Source of the DNA: Bacteroidales bacterium UBA4073
GTDB taxonomy: Bacteria > Bacteroidota > Bacteroidia > Bacteroidales > Tenuifilaceae
Length of the DNA stretch: 5,457 nucleotides
Direction of reading: 5' to 3'
NCBI GenBank assembly: GCA_002383425.1
Contig: DFYV01000163.1
Span: forward strand, 1 to 5,457
The translations under genes and the position numbers were made by a program. Positions 1 to 5,367 of the stretch are shown piece by piece. The notes under the pieces are model-generated. The model was not told the DNA's origin, made no database searches, and saw only the letters and a program-made list of their open reading frames with translations. Every line of letters starts with the position of its first letter. Position 1 is the first letter of the stretch.

Positions 1-53
1 CGATTAAAACTTTGTAAAATATTGATTTTCAGCCATGGGTCAGGAGTTCTGAA
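1..53 (+). repeat. Direct repeat, copy 1 (period 165 bases)
   Basis: By hand alignment this 53-base stretch matches 166-218 at 43 of 53 positions with no gaps. The best-kept blocks are TAAAATATTGAT (15-26) and CATGGGT (34-40). It starts at the window edge, so it may extend further left. It lies outside any gene, downstream of the Omp85 gene. Confidence 0.75.
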
Positions 54-73
54 TCTATACCTCTTTGAGCAAC

Positions 74-105
74 AGATTGCTTCGTCGTGCCTCCTCGCAG
101 TGACG
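74..105 (-). repeat. REP-like interspersed intergenic repeat
   Basis: Read on the minus strand this begins CGTCACTGCGAGGAGGCACG and ends GACGAAGCAATCT. From memory it closely resembles a short repeat seen in intergenic DNA of many bacteria (core CGTCATTGCGAGGA...GAAGCAATC). It is imperfectly self-complementary (CGTC...GACG, TGC...GCA), so it may form a small hairpin. It is much richer in G+C than its surroundings and sits between the two 53-base direct repeats, suggesting inserted or mobilised DNA. Confidence 0.6.
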
Positions 106-165
106 CTTTTGCTTTTGGCCTTTTTTGACTGAACTCATAGATGAAAATTACATCAACTTATCTTG

Positions 166-218
166 CGATGAAAATTTTATAAAATATTGATATTCAAGCA
201 TGGGTAAGAAGCCCTGAA
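166..218 (+). repeat. Direct repeat, copy 2 (period 165 bases)
   Basis: This is the second copy of the repeat at 1-53, matching at 43 of 53 positions. It contains a perfect 12-base palindrome ATTTTATAAAAT (174-185) that copy 1 has lost or never had. Similarity stops at about 218, just before a small hairpin next to the Omp85 stop codon. Confidence 0.75.
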
Positions 219-221
219 ATT

Positions 222-235
222 ATTGTCCTAACAAT
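222..235 (-). other. Small hairpin just after the Omp85 stop codon, weak terminator candidate
   Basis: ATTGT (222-226), a CCTA loop, and ACAAT (231-235) form a 5-pair stem directly after the stop codon at 236-238. The stem is A/T-rich and no T-run follows in the minus direction, so it does not look like a functional intrinsic terminator. No better terminator was seen in 1-235. Confidence 0.3.
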
Positions 236-2074
236 TTACTCATATTGAAGTATGTATGGTTCCTTCACCCTAAACTGCTCGAAACGCCTTTGGCTCTCGG
301 TTGAAAAAAGCCAGTACGCAACATCGGCATCGGCTGGTACCTTGGGGTAATACCCAAGTCGAAACAGAAAAGTTGGGAAAATCAAACTTTCATTCTTTAA
401 CCTAAGTCCTACGCCAAATCCGCTATAAAGTGTATTTTCGAAAACCAGCTCATTGGACTGTCCAACTAAACCAAAATCGGCAAAAACAAATACTGCGGGT
501 CGAAAACCATAGATATAATGCGGGGAATAAATCATAGTTTCAAAATTAAACATCATACGGGTTTGCCCGCAAAGGCTTGGGCTTCGTAAACCACGCACAC
601 CATAGTTGTTACTCAGAACAATATACTCACGTTCTCCTTCGAAACGGGCTGCACCACGAGTATAATCGTATCTTACAAAGGTACGAATATCGTTACGACC
701 CACATGGTGCAGATTAGAAAAGTACTGTGCCCGAATGTTAACAACAGCCTGCTCAATCCTAGGGCCTTCAGCAAGATAGCCTCCCATACGGGACGAAAGG
801 AATAAGTACCCCAATGGAGTTATCTCAGCTGCTGAAAACTCACCACCAATCAAAAAGCGCCGCTGAAAAGAACTCTGCTGAACCCCACTTGTCATCTGAA
901 TTTTAAAGCCAACCGGAATATCTTCGGTATTCCCAAAACCATAGTACAAGCTGGAACGATATATGTTTTGGTTTGATAATCCCAGCGAAACAACATAATT
1001 TTCAGAAGAATGGAAATAGGGATTCAAGTACATGGAAACCGGTAACGCTTTAAGATAATCCTCGCGATTATACCTTAATGCTATAACAAGATTAAAAGGA
1101 GCTCGGGTTGCCGACCGTCGGCTAACCCGTATTGAACGCCCAATCCACCAATCCTGCGACTTATAGCTGGTTTGAATTATTGAATCGTTTGTGAAGATTT
1201 TGTAGGGTTCATCAGACTTTATAAGTTCAATTCCACCGGCGTACTTGGTTTTGGATGCAAAAAAATCACGGTTGAGCTTCATCGCGTATGTTTCGTAGGC
1301 ATGTCCTTTCCTAATATAAAGATTGCTTGAAATGTACGAACCAAAATAGTTTGGGATGTAAAATTCGCCCTGATAGGCCCATTTGTCGGCAAAGGTTCTA
1401 TCATAATAGGCAATTGCATTAGCCTTTACCCCTAAACCGGCAAAATTCTTTTCCGATAAAGTGAATTTCATGTTTTCAGAAGAGTTTAATTGTGCTCCAG
1501 CCGACAATGTCCACTTGTCCTTAGTAATTACACAAACATTAACCTGACTGGTATCGGTTAAGGTTTCAACCATAATGTTTACATCCTCAAAGTAGTTGCT
1601 TTGACGCAGAAGATGCTCTGTTTCAGCAAAATCAAATGGAACAATTTTATCGCCCTCCCTGAAAAGCAGCATGTTCCAAACAATTCTTTTCCAGGTTTTC
1701 ACATGTAGGCTATTCCCAATCCTTTCAATTCCTTTTTCAGGGGTGATAGTGGTATCGTAAACCGAGAAGCCAAATACGTTAAAACGGATAATGCTTACCT
1801 GCGCAATTGTTTTTCCTTCGAATTTAAGGAATCGTTTAACGGCCTCCTCATTGGTTAAAGGAGCCTTTTTAGTACCCTGTCGCCCAAACCATTTGTACAT
1901 GGTTTTTGAAAGTTTATCATCTTTCTTTTCGGTGCTATCAGGAATAGTAGTGCCGCTGATAGTTTGCCCTAAAGATGAAGGGGCATAAAACCCGTATAAA
2001 GAAAAATAAACCATCATTACAAGGGCAATGATGGTTTTATTCGGAGTTATTCCAATTAATTCACCTTCTGCCAT
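236..2074 (-). CDS. Short Omp85/BamA-superfamily outer-membrane protein with one visible POTRA-like domain
   Basis: Predicted 612-residue outer-membrane beta-barrel protein. Residues 13-36 form a late signal peptide (K13, then a hydrophobic stretch to about Y30), with a plausible cleavage SSLG/Q at 36-37. Residues 135-190 look like one POTRA domain (FREGD, then LLRQSNYFEDVNI, then VNVCVITKDKWTL). The rest alternates like a 16-strand barrel, carrying the superfamily hallmark VRGF-type motif as GVRGL at 492-496, followed by FADFGLVG (531-538) and GFGVGLRL (552-559). BamA proper has five POTRA domains and is about 800 residues, so this is a reduced relative. In this superfamily such proteins insert or translocate proteins or lipids at the outer membrane; the substrate here is unknown. 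The start is fixed upstream by an in-frame TAA directly before the ATG. The gene begins 22 bases after the SiaB-type kinase stop and probably shares its promoter. The two acidic residues before K13 are odd for a signal peptide. Omp85 membership is strong; the exact role is not. Confidence 0.85.
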   Translation of the reverse strand: MAEGELIGITPNKTIIALVMMVYFSLYGFYAPSSLGQTISGTTIPDSTEKKDDKLSKTMYKWFGRQGTKKAPLTNEEAVKRFLKFEGKTIAQVSIIRFNVFGFSVYDTTITPEKGIERIGNSLHVKTWKRIVWNMLLFREGDKIVPFDFAETEHLLRQSNYFEDVNIMVETLTDTSQVNVCVITKDKWTLSAGAQLNSSENMKFTLSEKNFAGLGVKANAIAYYDRTFADKWAYQGEFYIPNYFGSYISSNLYIRKGHAYETYAMKLNRDFFASKTKYAGGIELIKSDEPYKIFTNDSIIQTSYKSQDWWIGRSIRVSRRSATRAPFNLVIALRYNREDYLKALPVSMYLNPYFHSSENYVVSLGLSNQNIYRSSLYYGFGNTEDIPVGFKIQMTSGVQQSSFQRRFLIGGEFSAAEITPLGYLFLSSRMGGYLAEGPRIEQAVVNIRAQYFSNLHHVGRNDIRTFVRYDYTRGAARFEGEREYIVLSNNYGVRGLRSPSLCGQTRMMFNFETMIYSPHYIYGFRPAVFVFADFGLVGQSNELVFENTLYSGFGVGLRLKNESLIFPTFLFRLGYYPKVPADADVAYWLFSTESQRRFEQFRVKEPYILQYE

Positions 2075-2076
2075 TT

Positions 2077-2092
2077 AGGAAAATGTTTTCCT
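2077..2092. repeat. Perfect 7-2-7 palindrome at the kinase/Omp85 junction
   Basis: AGGAAAA (2077-2083), TG, TTTTCCT (2086-2092) is a perfect inverted repeat filling most of the 22-base gap between the kinase stop and the Omp85 start, ending two bases before the ATG. The 2-base centre is too tight for a full RNA hairpin, though a shorter one is possible. It could be a protein-binding site or could mask the start region; it may also be chance in A/T-rich DNA. Confidence 0.5.
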
Positions 2093-2096
2093 TATT

Positions 2097-2669
2097 CTAT
2101 TCTTTGGCAAATTTCTTGGCGTTGATTTCTACCTTTAAAATGAAGAAGAAATTTTGATCATCAAGTTGAAGGAACTGGTAGTTAAGAGGCTCACCTGTTT
2201 TACGGGCAATGTCAATTAGTCCTAAACCCGCACCGCCCTTGTCGGAAAGATTCCCTTCGCGTATCTGACGTTTATACATTTCCTTAAGCTCATCAACTGT
2301 TGCATTATTTACGGTGATCAAGGCATTCTCCAGGTTATCTTTGTGTTTTCGGGCTACCTTATTGGATGTAATTACGTAGTAAGTATCGTGTTTTTTCCCA
2401 ATAATAAACAAACCCTTACCGATATTACGTTCCTGAATTTCGTCGGAATGTTTATTCATATTTTGAAGGGTTTCAACCATAACGTGGTAAACCTTTCGCT
2501 GCACCGAGCGCTCCTCGCTATTCTTTTCCATATCCGATTCGGCCATAGAGGTAAACATCTTCGTGATTTCATGGCTAAATTCACCCAGGTAAACCAGGGA
2601 GAACCCGTTGTCAATCATTTCATCGTAAATATTTGAGACCGATTTGATGAAATTAAACGTTAGATTCAT
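2097..2669 (-). CDS. SiaB-family (GHKL-type) protein kinase
   Basis: Predicted cytoplasmic 190-residue protein with no signal peptide or membrane segment. It resembles the SiaB family (DUF6272), small kinases with the Bergerat ATP-binding fold related to anti-sigma kinases. Visible motifs are an N-box, ETLQNMNKHS at 66-75, with E66 and N70 placed for catalysis and Mg-ATP binding, and a glycine-rich G-box, DKGGAGLGL at 143-151. In Pseudomonas, SiaB phosphorylates the small protein SiaC, the phosphatase SiaA reverses this, and the switch controls the diguanylate cyclase SiaD. That is family knowledge. No SiaC-like gene, PP2C phosphatase or GGDEF protein is in this window, so the partner must lie elsewhere. 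The gene has its own promoter (2695-2726) and lies 22 bases before the Omp85 gene, suggesting co-transcription. An alternative is an RsbW-like anti-sigma factor; the N-box sequence and overall length favour SiaB. Confidence 0.8.
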   Translation of the reverse strand: MNLTFNFIKSVSNIYDEMIDNGFSLVYLGEFSHEITKMFTSMAESDMEKNSEERSVQRKVYHVMVETLQNMNKHSDEIQERNIGKGLFIIGKKHDTYYVITSNKVARKHKDNLENALITVNNATVDELKEMYKRQIREGNLSDKGGAGLGLIDIARKTGEPLNYQFLQLDDQNFFFILKVEINAKKFAKE

Positions 2670-2694
2670 ACGGTTAATGGTTTGGTATTACCTT

Positions 2695-2726
2695 CAAAAA
2701 TAGAGTAAAAATGGTATGAAAGCAAA
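2695..2726 (-). promoter_or_regulatory. Bacteroidota-type promoter for the SiaB-type kinase / Omp85 unit
   Basis: In the 78-base gap after the M49 gene, the minus strand reads TTTG (2723-2726), 20 bases, then TATTTTTG (2695-2702), a full match to TTTG-N20-TAnnTTTG. Transcription would start near 2687-2690, leaving about 20 bases of leader before the ATG at 2669. It has the same 20-base spacer as the upstream promoter. No terminator hairpin with a T-run is visible in the gap, so read-through from the first unit is also possible. Confidence 0.78.
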
Positions 2727-2747
2727 CCTCCCGACCAAAATTTCAGC

Positions 2748-4376
2748 TTACAGGCCAAGCAATTCTTTTCCCTGTATACACCTTATATCACGGGGAATAT
2801 TGGCCTCTGCAACCCTATTTAGGTCAGCTTGAAGTTCATCGGTAATGAATCCTTTTTCATCGAAAAGCTTTTTTACGCCAGCATAGTCCCCATTACCCTG
2901 AAGGGTTAGAATATCTTTGGCAAGTGAATTCATGGCCTCAGTCATCCTATCAAAATTAATGCGATAGGTTCCGGTTTCGGGAATACGTTCAAAGGCACCA
3001 CGTTCCTTAAGATAGTTGAAACAAACCATGTTAGCTTTACCATGCGACGATGCTGCACCAAATCGAACCGAACGGAAAATACCGGCAACAAAAGTGACGT
3101 AGTTATCCATCATGTCCTTTTCGGGTAGTTCACCCATTTGGGCAAGTTGCGAAACTATGTAAAGGCCAAGAATATCGGCTTTACCTTCTTCAAGAGCAGA
3201 ATGTTGCTCCTTTAAGGCCTCGCGAACGGTTCCCTTACCGCTCACAAGATTTTTAATACCTAAACCATGTCCAGCCTCATGAAACATCACATTCTCAAAA
3301 AAAGCATCGAACTTAATGTGTTCGCGTTGATCTTCGGCAATAAGCATGTTTCCGATTGGCAGTAATATTTTATCAAATTTGGCCTTCATGGCATTTTTAA
3401 GCTGAAGCTTACGGCTACCCTTTTCAAGATGTACCCGCGGGTCGTTTGGTAGGTTGATGGCAATGGTTTTACTGCCCGCATTGCAATCGCCAGCGTAATA
3501 GGCAACTTCGTAAACTCCCAAATCAGAATCGATTCCAGGTTTTTCCTTTTTGTATTCAGGATCAACAGGCAAGCTTTCCTGAAGTTTTGGAAGTAAGGCT
3601 GCAAAACGGTTTATCCTTTGGGTCCATTCCATATCTTTTATGAGGATATACGCCTCATAAGCTGCCTTGTAGTTGAACAGGGCATCTTCGTAATTTTCAA
3701 TTGGGCCAACAACAAAATCTATCCTATTGTTTTTCATATCCATCCATGCCAAATCGCTCGCATAGTAATCGTCCGATTGCAGGGCATCGGCACGAAGGGT
3801 TAAATATTTTTTAAGACCCTCATCCTCGGCAAGTTCAGCAGCTTTACGAAGCAAATCGGCTGCTTTATCAATTTTATCTTTATAGGCAATGTGGTAAGGA
3901 ATCGATTCCAACTTCCCCTCGGCATTACGCACAATTATGGTGTAAAGACTCGATTTATCGGGAGCATTGAAGGCATCGAACTCCTCGCGGGTCATATCCT
4001 TCGGATAAAAATTTGCCCCCAGCGGTTTTTCACCATAACCATCAACAAAAGGCTTGTTATCATTAAGCCTTTCCCACGGACCATAGTTAATCATCACAAA
4101 CTCGCGGGTTGCATCATCCGCTATCTTGCTTAATAATTCCTCCTTGTTACCATAGGCCTGGATCCAGTATAGTTCATCCATGATTTCAGCCACATCGAAA
4201 AGGATTGGTAACATCTGCTTCTCCTTATCGGAAAGGTTGATTATATCGACCCTTAGCTCAACCGGGGCAAATTCATTAACTTTTGTCTGCATATCGGACA
4301 CCTGTGTTTTTTTGGTGTTACAACCAAAAACTGTTAGTATAGCAACAGCGGCTAACAGAAACGATTTTCTTTTCAT
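2748..4376 (-). CDS. Dipeptidyl peptidase III family (M49) zinc metallopeptidase, lipoprotein
   Basis: Predicted 542-residue zinc exopeptidase that would release dipeptides from the N-termini of short peptides. The N-terminus MKRKSFLLAAVAILTVFGC is a lipoprotein signal peptide (lipobox VFGC, lipidated C19). The zinc site is HEAGH at 366-370 (H366 and H370 ligands, E367 catalytic) with EEGKAD at 396-401 (E397 the likely third ligand), matching the M49 EExxAD/E motif. NLPNDPR at 308-314 matches the substrate-binding NIPNYDD segment of human DPP III, and H445 in SSHGKAN sits where the human catalytic-site histidine is expected. The zinc motif is the pentapeptide HExxH, not the usual M49 hexapeptide HExxGH; as I recall, the shorter Caldithrix abyssi enzyme has the same variant. 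Human DPP III is about 737 residues, so this is a short form. C19 is followed by NTKKTQ, without the acidic run of Bacteroidota surface-export signals, so a periplasm-facing location is likelier. It starts 20 bases after the upstream gene's stop. Databases sometimes label such proteins Zn-dependent hydrolase or, wrongly, dihydrofolate reductase. Confidence 0.88.
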   Translation of the reverse strand: MKRKSFLLAAVAILTVFGCNTKKTQVSDMQTKVNEFAPVELRVDIINLSDKEKQMLPILFDVAEIMDELYWIQAYGNKEELLSKIADDATREFVMINYGPWERLNDNKPFVDGYGEKPLGANFYPKDMTREEFDAFNAPDKSSLYTIIVRNAEGKLESIPYHIAYKDKIDKAADLLRKAAELAEDEGLKKYLTLRADALQSDDYYASDLAWMDMKNNRIDFVVGPIENYEDALFNYKAAYEAYILIKDMEWTQRINRFAALLPKLQESLPVDPEYKKEKPGIDSDLGVYEVAYYAGDCNAGSKTIAINLPNDPRVHLEKGSRKLQLKNAMKAKFDKILLPIGNMLIAEDQREHIKFDAFFENVMFHEAGHGLGIKNLVSGKGTVREALKEQHSALEEGKADILGLYIVSQLAQMGELPEKDMMDNYVTFVAGIFRSVRFGAASSHGKANMVCFNYLKERGAFERIPETGTYRINFDRMTEAMNSLAKDILTLQGNGDYAGVKKLFDEKGFITDELQADLNRVAEANIPRDIRCIQGKELLGL

Positions 4377-4396
4377 ACCTATGTTGTTGGTTTTAG

Positions 4397-5098
4397 TTAT
4401 TGTTCTTTCTCCTCCAAAACGTCGTCGGAATTAAACCTGAAACCCAAGCGCTTACCGGTTTGCAACCTGGCATTCTCAATTTTAGTGTTTAGCTGAACAA
4501 CCGATGCAATTTTGACAACATCGTAAGGTGGAACAAGCAAATCGAATTCCATGGCATACATTATGGCCGTTTCAATAATTGCCCTCAACGCTTTTTTATC
4601 GATAACAGCAGTACCAAAATTATTGTAAAGGAATCCCATTTGACGTTTGCCTTCAACAAAGTAATGGTTTTCCCTGTTAATAAAAATACGCCCAATAAGA
4701 TACCCAAGGTCATCGAGCCTATTGTACTTAAACGAATCGGCTAAGAAGTTATAGATGTAAATAATACCACAATATGAGTTAAGTACATTATCGGAAACAT
4801 ACGATAGTTTCCAGATGCTATGGTCCCGGTCAAACTCAAAAACGTTGGTGTGCATGCTAAAAATAAGTAAATCGCCAGCCACTTTTAGTTCCGCCTCGTA
4901 CTGTCCCTGATCGTTGTACTCAAGCCTAACCCTTTTATCGTAACCTTTTAGCTTATCATTGTAATCCTCCTCAATTTCCTTTAAAACCTCTTTGATAATT
5001 CTAAAAACTTCAAGGGTATTATCGTAAATTTTCTGCTTAACAACGGCCTTTTCCGACAGTAAGTTTTGAATTTTTTGCTGGGTGCTTGGATTTTCCAT
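4397..5098 (-). CDS. Conserved-looking hypothetical protein, cytoplasmic
   Basis: I do not recognise this 233-residue protein. It has no signal peptide and no convincing membrane segment. Residues 5-50 are charged and probably helical, possibly coiled coil (STQQKIQNLLSEKAVVKQK, later IIKEVLKEIEEDYNDKL). Residues 57-100 look like a beta-rich section (VRLEYNDQGQYEAELKVAG, then LLIFSMHTNVFEFD). Residues 105-200 look mainly helical, with the distinctive stretches GRIFINRENHYFVEGKRQMG (136-155) and LLVPPYDVVKIASVVQLNTK (187-206). The tail (224-233) is acidic. Codon use and reading-frame quality look like the neighbours, and a clear promoter lies 28 bases upstream of the ATG, so it is almost certainly a real gene. 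It is the first gene of a unit with the M49 lipoprotein, but that pairing suggests no specific function, since one protein is cytoplasmic and the other exported. Confidence 0.85.
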   Translation of the reverse strand: MENPSTQQKIQNLLSEKAVVKQKIYDNTLEVFRIIKEVLKEIEEDYNDKLKGYDKRVRLEYNDQGQYEAELKVAGDLLIFSMHTNVFEFDRDHSIWKLSYVSDNVLNSYCGIIYIYNFLADSFKYNRLDDLGYLIGRIFINRENHYFVEGKRQMGFLYNNFGTAVIDKKALRAIIETAIMYAMEFDLLVPPYDVVKIASVVQLNTKIENARLQTGKRLGFRFNSDDVLEEKEQ

Positions 5099-5125
5099 GA
5101 TTTAAAAAATAAAGTTTAAGAAATT

Positions 5126-5157
5126 CAAATATAGATAAAAAATGGTTCTACCACAAA
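5126..5157 (-). promoter_or_regulatory. Bacteroidota-type promoter for the hypothetical protein / M49 peptidase unit
   Basis: Read on the minus strand, TTTG (5154-5157) is followed after exactly 20 bases by TATATTTG (5126-5133). This is a full match to the Bacteroidota primary sigma consensus TTTG-N19-21-TAnnTTTG. The expected transcription start is near 5118-5121, giving a leader of about 20-23 bases before the ATG at 5098. The leader is A/T-rich with no Shine-Dalgarno sequence, as is usual in the phylum. Confidence 0.8.
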
Positions 5158-5175
5158 TTTAATGATAGTTTGCAA

Positions 5176-5230
5176 TTTGTTTATATGTCCAAAATATAGT
5201 TTATATGTAGTTAAAATATAGTTTAGGGGG
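5176..5230 (-). repeat. 11/22-base direct-repeat cluster
   Basis: AAAATATAGTTTA occurs exactly at 5191-5203 and 5213-5225, 22 bases apart. GTTTATATGT occurs at 5179-5188 and 5199-5208, and again at 5333-5342 outside the cluster; the last two copies extend to TAGTTTATATGT (5197-5208 and 5331-5342). The stretch divides into five 11-base steps, such as AGTTTATATGT, AGTTAAAATAT and AGTTTAGGGGG. Read on the minus strand, units such as CTATATTTTAA resemble those of the right-hand array (CTATATTTAAA). It lies directly upstream of the first promoter. Confidence 0.7.
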
Positions 5231-5286
5231 TGTAATAGAATAACTTATCTATCTTATTAATATAATTGATTGATTAATAGAAAGAA

Positions 5287-5301
5287 ACAAATATTATTTG
5301 T
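5287..5301. repeat. Perfect 15-base palindrome, possible operator
   Basis: ACAAATA, T, TATTTGT is a perfect 7-1-7 inverted repeat inside the loop of the long inverted repeat. The size and symmetry suit a dimeric transcription factor site. No regulator gene is present to assign it to. Confidence 0.55.
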
Positions 5302-5314
5302 AAAACATGTTTTA
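5301..5314. repeat. Perfect 14-base palindrome abutting the previous one
   Basis: TAAAACATGTTTTA is a perfect palindrome that shares base 5301 with the palindrome at 5287-5301 and overlaps the right arm of the long inverted repeat by several bases. A protein bound here would compete with pairing of that arm. Confidence 0.55.
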
Positions 5315-5367
5315 TTACACCCCCTTAACGTAGTTTATATGTTGTATTTTAGTTTTCAGAAAATGAA

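Larger units (their letters stand above)
5221..5329. repeat. Long inverted repeat with G-rich and C-rich arms
   Basis: Arms 5221-5242 and 5308-5329 face each other across 65 bases. The core GGGGGTGTAATA (5226-5237) is perfectly complementary to TATTACACCCCC (5313-5324). Over all 22 positions there are 19 Watson-Crick pairs, two G-T pairs and one mismatch. The G-T pairs would be tolerated only in a plus-strand RNA, where the stem is nearly complete; in a minus-strand RNA they become A-C mismatches. The arms are the only G+C-rich spots in this region. Confidence 0.8.

Noticed and set aside
366..401. Reading the M49 protein as dihydrofolate reductase, as databases sometimes label it
   Set aside because: The zinc motifs HEAGH and EEGKAD and the lipoprotein signal fit a metallopeptidase and not a reductase (positions here are protein residues).
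1791..1988. Plus-strand open frame of 65 codons
   Set aside because: Lies entirely inside the Omp85 gene on the other strand, with no family resemblance and no promoter.
2343..2636. Plus-strand open frame of 97 codons
   Set aside because: Antisense to the SiaB-type kinase, whose N-box and G-box show the minus strand is the coding one.
3386..4434. Several open frames on either strand (3386-3604, 3618-3803, 3891-4133, 4180-4434)
   Set aside because: All overlap the M49 peptidase gene, which has clear catalytic motifs, and none looks like a real protein.
5288..5300. Promoter inside the inverted-repeat loop
   Set aside because: ATTATTTG on the plus strand and AATATTTG on the minus strand each miss the TAnnTTTG consensus, and no TTTG lies at the right distance.
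5226..5324. Intrinsic terminator
   Set aside because: The arms are separated by about 75 bases and no gene in the window ends towards them; the loop is too long for a typical terminator.
5226..5324. Insertion sequence ends
   Set aside because: The enclosed segment is under 100 bases, contains no transposase, and no flanking target duplication was seen.
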